64,000 bases of DNA, taken from the NCBI RefSeq assembly GCF_013359755.1, contig NZ_JABMCJ010000077.1, positions 124,001 to 188,000 on the forward strand, read 5' to 3'. Numbering within the stretch: the stretch's first letter is position 1; each line of letters opens with the position of its first letter. The notes beneath the pieces are model-generated. The model made no database searches. It had not been told where the DNA came from and worked only from the letters and a program-made list of their open reading frames with translations. Positions 41,333 to 50,474 of this stretch are shown here, piece by piece. Both the position numbers and the translations under genes were made by a program. This DNA is from Tardiphaga robiniae (GTDB lineage: Bacteria > Pseudomonadota > Alphaproteobacteria > Rhizobiales > Xanthobacteraceae).

Positions 41333-42109
41333 ATGAAGACGATCTGGTCCGCGGCGCTGGTTGCCGCTCTTGGCGCACTCTCCGGGTCGGTCTATGTCGG
41401 CGGCCGGGCCATCTCCGACAAGATCAGCGCTCAGACAGCGCAAATTTCTGCGCTCTCAAGCAAGACCGAGCTCCTGCTGGAAAACCTTCGCGGAAACGCC
41501 AGGCCGGAGGCAGGACACCTGCACACCGATGTTCGCGTGAGTGCGATTCACAGTCAGATGGACCAGGTGACGGATCCCGTCGTCGTGGTCGGCGACAGCA
41601 TCACTGAACTTGCGCTATTACCGGCCGCGATCTGCGGCAGGCCCGTGATTAATGCAGGCATCGGCGGGCTGGCGATCTCCAATTACTTGCCACTCGTCGA
41701 CGCGATCTTCGGAAACAAACGGGTGCCGCTGATCGTCGTCGCACTGGGCACGAATGATTCCCAGAAGGCATATCGCGACGCTGCGCCAATTGCCAAACGA
41801 TACACTGCGTTGACAGCGGCGCTGACGGCCAAAACCGATTCATTCGTTTATGCCGGGATCCCCCCGATCGAAAAAGCACCGCTTTCCGACATGTACTTTT
41901 CCACAGCGTTGGCGGATCAAAACGATAGCGACATACGAAAGCTGGCCGATGCGCGCTCTATCGCCTTCATTGACTTCAGAGCAAAGATGTCGGGCGAAAA
42001 GCTGACGACCGATGGCGTCCACCTGACTGCGGATTCATACAAGCCATGGCTGACGGCCATGGTCGGCACGATCCAACAAAAGCTCGGATGCAACGTCGGA
42101 AGCAAATAG
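41333..42109 (+). CDS. Exported SGNH/GDSL-family hydrolase
   Basis: This 258-residue protein has an N-terminal hydrophobic signal or anchor (WSAALVAALGALSGSVYVGG) and a coiled-coil-like spacer (~28-55). It is followed by an SGNH fold: block I VVVVGDSITEL with Ser89, block II Gly in NAGIGGLA (~107-113), block III ALGTND with Asn141, and block V TDGVHLT with Asp227/His230. All four catalytic positions are present. Such enzymes hydrolyse or transfer acyl groups, often on glycans. It is last gene of the plus-strand block; glycan deacetylation in the periplasm is a reasonable guess. Confidence 0.85.
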   Translation: MKTIWSAALVAALGALSGSVYVGGRAISDKISAQTAQISALSSKTELLLENLRGNARPEAGHLHTDVRVSAIHSQMDQVTDPVVVVGDSITELALLPAAICGRPVINAGIGGLAISNYLPLVDAIFGNKRVPLIVVALGTNDSQKAYRDAAPIAKRYTALTAALTAKTDSFVYAGIPPIEKAPLSDMYFSTALADQNDSDIRKLADARSIAFIDFRAKMSGEKLTTDGVHLTADSYKPWLTAMVGTIQQKLGCNVGSK

Positions 42110-42215
42110 ACGCGGCGCTAAACGGCATCTACCGTTTTCAAGGCAAGCACTCTCAACGCCGCAGCGACACGTCTGCCGCCCGAACGACAATTTGCGCGGT
42201 GCGTCTCGTCTGCCG

Positions 42216-43169
42216 TCACTGTCCTGAAGAACAGCCTGCACGTCGGCGCGTTCTGTAAAAGGCGCCAACCGCCCTCAGGCCCTCCTCGGTCAAAACCAAG
42301 GGCCGAAAACCGGCGTTCTGGAGCTTTGTGGAATCAACGACGAATTCCTGTCCAATACGCCCCCAAATATCCGGGCGCCCGACGATACGGAGCAGACGCT
42401 CGAAAAACGCCGGCGGTACCGGAACGAGGCAGGGTTGCCTGCCGAGGCCGCGACGAAGCTCCAAGAACATTGCGGAGACCGTGATCGCTTCGGGATCGGC
42501 CACGAGAAACGTCTGATTGAGAGTCGCCTCGCCGTCGAGACAAAAGATGACGGCCGCGATCAGGTTGTCGATCGCGAGAAGCGACCGACGAATCTCAAGC
42601 GCGCCAAAGGGAAGCGGCAGTGACAAACGGGCAAGTCGGACAGCGAGCGCGAAATTCGCCTTGGCAGCTGCGCCATAGACGACGACGGGACGGAGAATAG
42701 TGTAAGGCGCGCCGCTGTCTTCCACAGCACGTTCCGCTGCGATTTTGGCACGGTCATATGCGGTCACCGGATCCGGCGCGTGACTTTCTATTACAGCAGC
42801 TTTCGAGGTGGACCCGGCATGCACACCGGCCGACGACATGAAGATCAGCCGCCTGACGTCGTGCCGCTGACAAGCCGCCGCAAGAGCCGCAACGGCACCT
42901 CGATTGACCCTATCGATCGCGTCGCCGTGTACGCCATTGCGATGGGCAATTCCGGCCAGATGAACGACAACGTCCACATTGGCCAGCAGCGAAGACCATT
43001 CAACCGCGCCCCGCAGATCCGGCAATTGAACCCATTCGACCCGTCCTGATGGAAAGTTCGCGCGCTGCCGCGAAGCGGCGCGCACCCGATGGCCGGACGC
43101 GACCAGAGCCGTAACAAGAGCCTCTCCGATGAAGCCGGAAGCGCCGGTCACTAACACGCGCAACGCCAT
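42216..43169 (-). CDS. NAD-dependent sugar epimerase/dehydratase (extended SDR)
   Basis: This 317-residue extended SDR has N-terminal dinucleotide motif VTGASGFIGEAL, DVVVHLAGIAHR, catalytic Ser in IFMSSAGVHA, and catalytic Tyr/Lys in AYDRAKIAAE (YxxxK). It resembles UDP-hexose 4-epimerases found in O-antigen loci. It is on the minus strand and convergent with the SGNH gene. The substrate cannot be set from the sequence. The 282 bases upstream (43170-43451) hold no gene that I can support. Confidence 0.87.
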   Translation of the reverse strand: MALRVLVTGASGFIGEALVTALVASGHRVRAASRQRANFPSGRVEWVQLPDLRGAVEWSSLLANVDVVVHLAGIAHRNGVHGDAIDRVNRGAVAALAAACQRHDVRRLIFMSSAGVHAGSTSKAAVIESHAPDPVTAYDRAKIAAERAVEDSGAPYTILRPVVVYGAAAKANFALAVRLARLSLPLPFGALEIRRSLLAIDNLIAAVIFCLDGEATLNQTFLVADPEAITVSAMFLELRRGLGRQPCLVPVPPAFFERLLRIVGRPDIWGRIGQEFVVDSTKLQNAGFRPLVLTEEGLRAVGAFYRTRRRAGCSSGQ

Positions 43170-43451
43170 TAAATCCCCTATTGAAAGCGCAGCCGACCAT
43201 GGCGGACCGTGCAGCGGAGCAACGTCAGTTCAAAGAATCTGGGGAACATGAGAACCGCAACGACGCCAATCACGCCTGCACATGGCTGACATCCATTGCG
43301 TGCGTGCATCGATCTGCTATGCGATATATGTCTGTCACAGCCAATACAACCCATCCGAGCATACGCCGCTCGTCCCAATATCCATTGGCTGGTGACCATT
43401 ATCTCCATACGCATTCGCTATCACAACGCCCATGCCCTGGTTGAGATCTTG

Positions 43452-44303
43452 ATGTGCACAGACCAACGGGCTGCTAAAGCGGCCAAGATCAGCACCACAC
43501 TCGTTTATACCGACGATCAGGGTCGGCTCGCCAATCAACTCTTCAGCCATGCTCATCTCCTGGCATTCTGCCTGGAGCACTCACCTCGCTTCTCGCTGTT
43601 CAATCAATCACTCGCGCCTTTTCGCCAGCACCTTGGTCGTGGCACCGAAGTGTTCGGAGTCCCTGCTCGACCGTTCACGCTGGTAGCACGCCTGCTATTT
43701 GCCAGATGGAGCATCAGGCGATTCACGAAATTGATTCCCCCAAGCACAAACAGTCTTGCCCGCCCGGATTGGCTCGCGCGACATCGGCACGTTGTTCTTC
43801 ACGGCCTGCGAGACTGCGATGCCTCTCTCCTTCACCGGCATCGGGAAGGGGTTCTCGAACGTATTGCGCTGCGATACCATCAAGAGCTCGTCGATGAGAT
43901 CGCCGCAAGGGCCCGGTCTGACTGCGACTATTTGATCGGAGTGCACATCCGGCACGGCGATTTCCGAACATTCGCGGGCGGCGCTCTATTCGTGCCGACG
44001 TCCGATTATGCCCGCGCAATGCTGGAGGTCAAGAAGTCGACGCCGCACAGGATTTCGTTCTTGGTCTGCTCCGATGAACGGCGTAATGAAGCCGAGTTTC
44101 CCGGTCTCGATGTGACGATTGCAACCGGCACATCACCGGCCGACGACCTTACCCTGCTGTCGAGATGCAACGGCGTCATAGGCTGCCACTCCACCTTCGC
44201 CGCGTGGGCATGTTTCGCAGGAAATATCCCGCTGCTTCCGATCGAAAGCGGAATGCCAGCGGCGACCATTCGCGAGGCTGCCAAAGAATTTTGGACCAGG
44301 TAG
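43452..44303 (+). CDS. GT11-like (fucosyltransferase-type) protein
   Basis: This 283-residue protein starts with a GRLANQLFSHAHLLAFCL segment equivalent to the GRxGNQLF opening of alpha-1,2-fucosyltransferases. It contains YLIGVHIRHGDFRTFAGG, a variant of the HxRRGD motif of GT11/O-fucosyl-type enzymes, and ends with CNGVIGCHSTFAAWACFAGN, similar to the SxSTFSWW block. The GDP-fucose genes gmd and fcl lie 2-5 kb away, which supports fucosyl transfer. The ATG at 43452 is used; the frame is open back to 43296, but that part is AT-rich and non-homologous in look. It is the only plus-strand gene in this block. Confidence 0.68.
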   Translation: MCTDQRAAKAAKISTTLVYTDDQGRLANQLFSHAHLLAFCLEHSPRFSLFNQSLAPFRQHLGRGTEVFGVPARPFTLVARLLFARWSIRRFTKLIPPSTNSLARPDWLARHRHVVLHGLRDCDASLLHRHREGVLERIALRYHQELVDEIAARARSDCDYLIGVHIRHGDFRTFAGGALFVPTSDYARAMLEVKKSTPHRISFLVCSDERRNEAEFPGLDVTIATGTSPADDLTLLSRCNGVIGCHSTFAAWACFAGNIPLLPIESGMPAATIREAAKEFWTR

Positions 44304-44323
44304 TCGTCGCCTAGAACGCCTTT

Positions 44324-45475
44324 TTATCCGGGGGCCTTTGCAACCCGCCTGTAGATCGACGCATAGGCCCCTGCCATCCTCTCTGCCCGGAACAGCGCCT
44401 CGAAGCGCTCGCGCGCAGCACGTCCCATTGCTGCAGCCAGCTCCGCGTTATCCCATATCCGCGTCATCGCAGACGCCAGAGCAGGCGGATCTGCAGGAGG
44501 CACGGTGATCCCTGTCTCGCCGTCGATATTGACGTAGTCCGTTCCCGTGCCCATGGCGCAAGAGATCATCGGGCGGCCGGCACGTGCCGCCTCCAAAAGA
44601 GCAACACCGAATGCTTCGGAGCGAAGATGCGAGGGAAAAATGAACCCGCAACACAAGTCGAGCAGAACCGTTTTTTCGGCGTCGCCGACTGCGCCAACCA
44701 TATGCAAATTTGGCAAACCTGCACGCTCGATCGCAGCGCGCTCTTCACCATCGCCAACGAGCACGATTGGCAGGCCACTTTGCCGCGCGGCTTCGATGAG
44801 GAAGCTTACGCCCTTGTAGTAACGCAACACACCGACGAAAAGGAAGAAGCGCGGCGGCAGACGCACGGCAAATGATGTCCGCAGCGCGGCATCGATGCTG
44901 CCCGGATCTGCGTCAATGCCGATAGGCACAACCTCAGTCACCAGCGGAAATTGCCGCAACACCGGACTGGTCTCGATGTAGTTCGGCGAGGTCGCGACAA
45001 TTGCGCTCTGCAAAGCGAGGAAACGCATCATCAACGGCCGATACAGCGCGAGCAGCCCCGACTGACGCACGATGTCAGAATGATAGGTGACGATTGCAGG
45101 CCGCCCGCGCCCGTGAGCCAGATGCAACAGATCCATGAATGGCCACGGGAAGTGGTAGTGAATGACGTCGGCCTGGCTTACGCGGTCGCGAAACCGGCGA
45201 AAGGCGGACAGCGACAGGCCCGTGGATGCGACGAACGCATCCTGGCGCGCGCGAAACACGCGCACGCTATCAAAATCGATTTCGGCAGGTTCGGGCGACG
45301 GACTGACGGTAAAGACCTCACCGTCGATGCCAAACGCTCGGCCGAAGCGTATGATGCCATGTATTACGCGTTCAATGCCGCCGAACGTATCTGGCGGATA
45401 AGTCTTGAAGACGTGCAGTACCTTCAACCGGCGACCGGCGTGATCGTCCCGTACAATTTCTGCTTGTGTTGTCAT
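44324..45475 (-). CDS. GT4-family glycosyltransferase
   Basis: This 383-residue GT-B enzyme has N-terminal VLHVFKTYPPDTFGGIERVI, acceptor-domain HYHFPWPFMDLL and YHSDIVRQ, and a C-terminal donor domain with FLFVGVLRYYKGVSFLIEA and the EX7E-like FPSHLRSEAFGVALLEAARAGRP. It is similar in style to the WbpY/WbdB mannosyltransferases that use GDP-sugars. The ATG at 45475 (MTTQAEIV) is chosen; the 38 extra residues from 45589 are Cys/Arg-rich and overlap the next gene. It is the last gene of the minus-strand block. Confidence 0.88.
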   Translation of the reverse strand: MTTQAEIVRDDHAGRRLKVLHVFKTYPPDTFGGIERVIHGIIRFGRAFGIDGEVFTVSPSPEPAEIDFDSVRVFRARQDAFVASTGLSLSAFRRFRDRVSQADVIHYHFPWPFMDLLHLAHGRGRPAIVTYHSDIVRQSGLLALYRPLMMRFLALQSAIVATSPNYIETSPVLRQFPLVTEVVPIGIDADPGSIDAALRTSFAVRLPPRFFLFVGVLRYYKGVSFLIEAARQSGLPIVLVGDGEERAAIERAGLPNLHMVGAVGDAEKTVLLDLCCGFIFPSHLRSEAFGVALLEAARAGRPMISCAMGTGTDYVNIDGETGITVPPADPPALASAMTRIWDNAELAAAMGRAARERFEALFRAERMAGAYASIYRRVAKAPG

Positions 45476-45491
45476 GACCTGCACTGTGCGC

Positions 45492-46241
45492 TCAACGCAT
45501 CCCACGCAGTACTTTGTACCAGACCGCATAGGGTTGCAGCAGCCACCACTTGAGCGGAACGCGGCCCGCATGCCGGCGCACCACGGCAATCGCCTCGCGA
45601 TAATGCTGGCTGCGATACGTGTTGGTCTTGGTACCGGGATGATCGCGATTCACGGCGACGTAGTCGGGAACAAAGGCAAGGGGGCCGCTTGCGTGATAAA
45701 GCCGCCACCACAAGTCATAGTCCATCGCCATTCGCAGTGAGATATCGAGTCCACCGACCCGCTGCCATGCCGATCGGCGGATCAAGGTCGCAGGCTGGGA
45801 GACGATGCAGCGTTGAGCCAGACGTCGCAGTTCGAACGGCTCGACCCAAACCGGCGTGCGCCGGCCATTGGCCTCGTTATGGTTCCAGGCGCGACCATAC
45901 GCAGCCGGGGCGGATGGGGCAGCCTCAAGCGCATCGATCAGCCTGTGCAGCCCCCCGGGGAGCAACAAATCATCGCTGTTGAGCCACGTTACGAAGGGGG
46001 CACTTCCAAGCGCAATGCCTTCGTTGATAGCCGCTGATTGTCCGTCGTCTTTGTGGCTGCGCCAGCTCGCCAGATGCGGAGCGTAGCGCTGCAGAATTCC
46101 CACCGATCCGTCAGTCGATCCACCATCCATGACGAAGATCTCAAGCGGCACGTCCTGATCCGTCAAGGACTTCAAGGCCTGTTCAAGATACTGCGCCTGG
46201 TTGAAGGACGGCACCACCACAGTGACGAGCGGATTGGTCAT
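45492..46241 (-). CDS. GT2-family glycosyltransferase
   Basis: This 249-residue GT-A enzyme has VTVVVPSFNQAQYLEQALKSL, VMDGGSTDGSVGIL, the DxD-type motif WLNSDDLLLPGGL and a C-terminal acidic MAMDYDLWWRL. The ATG at 46241 gives a typical GT2 N-terminus (MTNPLVTVVVPS); the frame open to 46424 overlaps fcl. It lies between fcl and the GT4 gene in one transcription direction, with 10 bases to fcl and 16 to the GT4 start. Donor and acceptor are unknown. Confidence 0.88.
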   Translation of the reverse strand: MTNPLVTVVVPSFNQAQYLEQALKSLTDQDVPLEIFVMDGGSTDGSVGILQRYAPHLASWRSHKDDGQSAAINEGIALGSAPFVTWLNSDDLLLPGGLHRLIDALEAAPSAPAAYGRAWNHNEANGRRTPVWVEPFELRRLAQRCIVSQPATLIRRSAWQRVGGLDISLRMAMDYDLWWRLYHASGPLAFVPDYVAVNRDHPGTKTNTYRSQHYREAIAVVRRHAGRVPLKWWLLQPYAVWYKVLRGMR

Positions 46242-46251
46242 GCCTGATCGT

Positions 46252-47190
46252 TTACATCGCATCCTGATGTCGAGCAAGGAAGTCGGCATAAGCCTCGCGA
46301 ATACCGTCTTCCAGCGAGATGCGCGGCGACCAGCCGAGTTCGCGCAGACGGTCAATATTGAGCAGTTTGCGGGGCGTGCCGTCCGGCTTGGAAGCATCGA
46401 ATACGATCCGGCCGCTGAAGCCAACGATCTCCATGATCGTCCTGGCGAGCTCGCTGATGGTCACATCGGTGCCGCGGCCCATATTGTAGAGCCCTCCCTC
46501 GATGCCTCTTTCCATCATGAACACGCAGGCGTCGGCAAGATCGTCCACATCGAGAAACTCGCGGCGTGGCGTGCCGGATCCCCACACGACGAGTTCGCTC
46601 GCGCCCGCGACCTTGGCTTCATGGGTCTTGCGGATCAGCGCCGGAAGCACGTGGCTGTTCTGCAGATCATAATTGTCGTTGCGCCCGAACAGATTGGTCG
46701 GCATCGCAGAGACGTAATGCGTGCCGTACTGGCGATTATAGCTCTCACACAGCTTGACGCCGGCGATCTTGGCAATCGCATAAGCCTCGTTGGTCTGCTC
46801 GAGCGGACCAGTCAGCAGGTAGTCTTCACGGATAGGCTGCGGACAATCGCGCGGATAGATACAGCTCGACCCCAGGAATAGCATCCGGTTGATGCCAGCT
46901 TGCCAGGCGCCGTGGACCATGTTCGCCTCAATCATCAGGTTCTGATGGAGGAACTCGGCGCGATAAGTATCATTCGCATGAATGCCACCGACTTTGGCGG
47001 CAGCCATGAAGATGTAGCCAGGTCGGGTGTCTGCCAGGAACTTTGAGACGGCGACGGAATCGGTCAGGTCGAGTTCAGACCTCGCCTGAGTCACGATATC
47101 CGCATAGCCTGCAGCAAGCAGCCGGCGGACGATCGCGGAGCCGACCATGCCGCGATGACCGGCGACAAAGATCCGAGTATTCTTGTCCAT
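46252..47190 (-). CDS. fcl: GDP-L-fucose synthase
   Basis: This 312-residue bifunctional epimerase-reductase converts GDP-4-keto-6-deoxy-mannose to GDP-L-fucose. Cofactor motif [13 protein letters not shown] (~8-20), catalytic Ser/Cys in [17 protein letters not shown], YxxxK in [15 protein letters not shown], and [23 protein letters not shown] are diagnostic. The ATG at 47190 ([11 protein letters not shown]) is preferred to 47226. It acts after Gmd, whose gene lies 279 bases upstream in the same direction. Confidence 0.96.
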   Translation of the reverse strand: MDKNTRIFVAGHRGMVGSAIVRRLLAAGYADIVTQARSELDLTDSVAVSKFLADTRPGYIFMAAAKVGGIHANDTYRAEFLHQNLMIEANMVHGAWQAGINRMLFLGSSCIYPRDCPQPIREDYLLTGPLEQTNEAYAIAKIAGVKLCESYNRQYGTHYVSAMPTNLFGRNDNYDLQNSHVLPALIRKTHEAKVAGASELVVWGSGTPRREFLDVDDLADACVFMMERGIEGGLYNMGRGTDVTISELARTIMEIVGFSGRIVFDASKPDGTPRKLLNIDRLRELGWSPRISLEDGIREAYADFLARHQDAM

Positions 47191-47469
47191 CTGCAGTTTC
47201 CAACTCTCACCGACCAACACCGGCACGGACAGTCATTAGAAGCGAGCACATTACGTGCGTGCAACGTCGCAAGATCTAGAGAAGTCTGCCGATACGGCAT
47301 CTACTGAAGCACCCTATCCGGCCGGAAGGCCTGATCGGATCATGGAATGCCGAAGTGCGCTGTGAGCTCACTCTCCAGATATCAGTCCTCATGCTCCGAT
47401 CGTAATCGGACGCATGCCCCTTCACACGTCCAGGCCCAACACGTTTACCTTCGCGGGCCAGCCGGACGC

Positions 47470-48576
47470 TCATTCATGATAGTTCATCGACTTGAAGCCG
47501 TGGCGCTTGACCAGTTCATCACGCTCGGCCGACCGAAGATCTTCGCGAACCATTTCCGAGACCAGCTCTGCAAACGTCGTCTTCGGCACCCAGCCAAGCT
47601 GCTTGCGCGCCTTGCTGGCATCGCCCAACAGTGTTTCCACCTCGGCAGGCCGGAAATAGCGTGGATCAACGCGAACGATCGGTTGAGAGGGATCTGCGCC
47701 CACACGATTCTCCCAATAACCGCGTTCCTGGACGCCTTTGCCTTCCCAGCGAATTGAGATGCCCAATTCCTTCGCCGCGGCATCGACGAACTGGCGTACC
47801 GAATATTGAACGCCGGTCGCGATCACGTAATCTTCTGGGTGTTCCTGCTGAAGCATCAGCCACTGCATCTCGACATAGTCACGCGCATGCCCCCAATCGC
47901 GGAGCGCATCGAGATTGCCGAGATACAAACACTCCTGCAGACCCAGCTTGATGCGCGCGAGCGCACGCGTGATCTTGCGCGTTACGAAGGTCTCGCCGCG
48001 AACAGGGCTTTCGTGATTGAACAAGATGCCGTTGCAAGCAAAAATCCCGTAGGCGTCGCGGTAGTTCACGGTAATCCAGTAAGCATACAGCTTGGCCACC
48101 GCGTAGGGCGAGCGCGGATAAAACGGCGTAGTTTCGGTCTGCGGCGTTTCCTGAACCAGCCCGTAAAGCTCCGACGTCGACGCTTGATAAAATCGGGTCT
48201 TCTTTTCGAGGCCAAGAATACGAATGGCCTCTAGGATACGCAGCGCACCCAGCGCGTCGGAGTTGGCCGTGTATTCCGGCTCCTCAAACGACACGGCAAC
48301 GTGGGACTGAGCTGCCAGATTGTAGATTTCCTCCGGCTGCACCTGTTGAATGATGCGCACAAGACTTGATGAGTCGGTGAGATCACCATAGTGCAGGATC
48401 AGTCGACGATCCTCTTCATGGGGGTCCTGATAAAGATGATCGATACGATCCGTATTGAAAAGCGAAGCGCGGCGCTTCACGCCATGCACCTCGTAGCCCT
48501 TCTGGAGGAGCAACTCGGCCAGATAGGATCCATCCTGTCCGGTGACGCCAGTGATCAGAGCTTTCTTCATCGTCAT
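47470..48576 (-). CDS. gmd: GDP-mannose 4,6-dehydratase
   Basis: This 368-residue enzyme makes GDP-4-keto-6-deoxy-D-mannose from GDP-D-mannose. It has cofactor motif [18 protein letters not shown], the NADP-binding [17 protein letters not shown], catalytic Thr/Ser-Glu in [10 protein letters not shown] and YxxxK in [11 protein letters not shown], followed by [19 protein letters not shown]. Length and motifs are standard. Its start overlaps the stop of the upstream GT2 gene by four bases (48573-48576), which favours ATG 48576 over 48570. With fcl it supplies GDP-L-fucose. Confidence 0.97.
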   Translation of the reverse strand: MTMKKALITGVTGQDGSYLAELLLQKGYEVHGVKRRASLFNTDRIDHLYQDPHEEDRRLILHYGDLTDSSSLVRIIQQVQPEEIYNLAAQSHVAVSFEEPEYTANSDALGALRILEAIRILGLEKKTRFYQASTSELYGLVQETPQTETTPFYPRSPYAVAKLYAYWITVNYRDAYGIFACNGILFNHESPVRGETFVTRKITRALARIKLGLQECLYLGNLDALRDWGHARDYVEMQWLMLQQEHPEDYVIATGVQYSVRQFVDAAAKELGISIRWEGKGVQERGYWENRVGADPSQPIVRVDPRYFRPAEVETLLGDASKARKQLGWVPKTTFAELVSEMVREDLRSAERDELVKRHGFKSMNYHE

Positions 48577-49505
48577 CTTGTCAACTTATCTCGCAATTCA
48601 CGAGCGAACTGCTTGTCCGCTTGCTGGTGGGCAAAGAGAAAAAAGCCATGCGATGCCAAGCGCTGGAAGTAGTTCCCACTTTGTGCACGGTTTTGCAATC
48701 GCAAAAGTCGCATCTCGCCTGCCCCGTCAGCGACGAAACTTGCCTGGGTTTTTTGCCCGGCATGGGCGCGGAACAACGCAAACAGCCATGGCAAATGACG
48801 AAAGACAGCCTGTTGCTGGAGAAATCGCAGCAATAAGTCCCAGTCCAGCGCAAAGGTTGCGTTCTCGTCAAAACGGGCGCCGCAACGCTCCCAGATCCTG
48901 CGGCGCCAGAACATCGTTTCCTGTGGAACATAGTCGATTTGTGGCAGTACCTGCGCATCATGCCGCGGCAGGATCCAGCGGCCGACCTCGCGCGAATGGT
49001 CGTCGATCACCAATCGATTGCCGTAGACCACATCCACGGAAGGATTGTCCCGGAAAAAGCGACCAATCCGATGCAGTGTTCCCGGTACATACATGTCGTC
49101 GGAGTTCAAATAGGCCAGAACCTCGGCGGAAGTGCGCGCGAAACCGCGATTGAGCGCATCCGACTGTCCGCGGTCGGGCTCGACCACGACGGTTACGCCA
49201 CGGCCGGCAAAACCCGCGAGCACATCCAGCGAGCCGTCCGTCGAGCCTGCGTCCTGGACGATGTATTCCAGGTGCGGGTAGCCCTGCGACAGCACGCTTT
49301 CCATGGTCGCTCTGACATACGCGGCCTGGTTGAAGGAGGGCGTCACGATTGCAATGGAGGGCAGATTTTGGTCCAACCCAGGGGCTGCAATCGAGGGCAC
49401 CGATAGGGCTCTTGGCGGGTACTGAAACAACCGGCCCAGCCGAATGCCGAATGCCCGGCGCAAGGCCGTCCCGAGGCCAAGGGCGGAGAGCCATGCGCGG
49501 ATCAC
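48573..49505 (-). CDS. GT2-family glycosyltransferase
   Basis: This 310-residue GT-A enzyme has [37 protein letters not shown], DxD-type [13 protein letters not shown] and downstream [15 protein letters not shown] with DWDLLLRFL, typical of the GT2 group that includes rhamnosyl- and other O-antigen transferases. It starts at ATG 49505, overlapping the upstream epimerase gene by four bases, and itself overlaps gmd by four. About 35 N-terminal residues precede the GT-A domain. Confidence 0.88.
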   Translation of the reverse strand: MIRAWLSALGLGTALRRAFGIRLGRLFQYPPRALSVPSIAAPGLDQNLPSIAIVTPSFNQAAYVRATMESVLSQGYPHLEYIVQDAGSTDGSLDVLAGFAGRGVTVVVEPDRGQSDALNRGFARTSAEVLAYLNSDDMYVPGTLHRIGRFFRDNPSVDVVYGNRLVIDDHSREVGRWILPRHDAQVLPQIDYVPQETMFWRRRIWERCGARFDENATFALDWDLLLRFLQQQAVFRHLPWLFALFRAHAGQKTQASFVADGAGEMRLLRLQNRAQSGNYFQRLASHGFFLFAHQQADKQFARELRDKLTR

Positions 49506-50428
49506 CGCGCGCGCTCCTCAAGATACCAGGCAACGTAGCGGCGCAAGCCCTCACGCCAACTGGTGGACGGCGCCCATCCCGATTGCAACGCACGCGTCAT
49601 GTCGGCTTGATAATCCCGAGGATCGCCGGCGCGCGTGGCACCTACAAAACGCGGCTTTTCATCGACGCCGAGCAAAATCGCGAGCTCGTTCAGGATCGCT
49701 GCGACCGTAACGGCCTCACCTGTACCACCATTCATGGTCGGGCATTCGGGCGATGCCACCTCGCCTGCGCGGATCAGCAGAGCAGCAGCATCGTCGGCAT
49801 GCAGCCAGTCGCGTGTCTCGTCACCGGTGCCAAAGAACTCCCGCTCGCCGGCGAGAATCTTGCCGCAAGCGTCCCATAGGAGCTGCTTGCGAAAGCCCTC
49901 TCCATAAATCGAGAACAGGCGCACGATGGAGACCCGAAGGCCGAACATCACGCCATGGGCGCGGATCAATTCCTCGGCTATCTTTTTGTGGAAGCCGTAG
50001 GGCGAGACCGGGCATAGCGGCCCGTCTTCCTTCGTCGGCAGCCGCTCGGCATGACCATAAACCGCCGCACTCGACGGGTAGACCAGCGCCGCTGCCGGGC
50101 AATCGGCACGCATATATTCGAGCAGCGCGGCCGTCGACCCGACCGTACGCTGAAAATCGGCTAACGGGTCGACGAGTGACGCGCCAACGGATCCACTGCC
50201 GGCACAGTGCACAATCAGGTCTGGCTTTAGCGCAAGCCTGCGCAACGCTGGCAGATCCACGGTGCCGGCGTGCCAGCGGCGCAGGCCGGCGCTGACGGCG
50301 CCTTCTGCCCACTCGCCATGGCCAAGGCCATGCACCTGCCAGCCGAAGGACGACAGCGCCTGCGCCACATGCCGACCTATGGAGCCCCGCGCTCCGGTCA
50401 CGAGCGCCACCTGATTGCTGTTGGTCAC
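49502..50428 (-). CDS. NAD-dependent epimerase/dehydratase (extended SDR)
   Basis: This 308-residue extended SDR has VALVTGARGSIGRHVAQAL, LIVHCAGSGSVGAS, a catalytic serine in LVYPSSAAVYG and YxxxK in SPYGFHKKIAEEL, then RLFSIYGEGFRKQL. It acts on a nucleotide sugar in the glycan pathway; the group includes GDP-4-keto-6-deoxy-mannose reductases (Rmd) and UDP-hexose epimerases. An Rmd-like role next to gmd would yield GDP-D-rhamnose, but this cannot be decided here. It overlaps the GT2 gene by four bases. Confidence 0.86.
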   Translation of the reverse strand: MTNSNQVALVTGARGSIGRHVAQALSSFGWQVHGLGHGEWAEGAVSAGLRRWHAGTVDLPALRRLALKPDLIVHCAGSGSVGASLVDPLADFQRTVGSTAALLEYMRADCPAAALVYPSSAAVYGHAERLPTKEDGPLCPVSPYGFHKKIAEELIRAHGVMFGLRVSIVRLFSIYGEGFRKQLLWDACGKILAGEREFFGTGDETRDWLHADDAAALLIRAGEVASPECPTMNGGTGEAVTVAAILNELAILLGVDEKPRFVGATRAGDPRDYQADMTRALQSGWAPSTSWREGLRRYVAWYLEERAR

Positions 50429-50474
50429 GATTGCCTTTCACAATGAAGAGTCGGCGGGCCGAGGCTGCCCTGAA

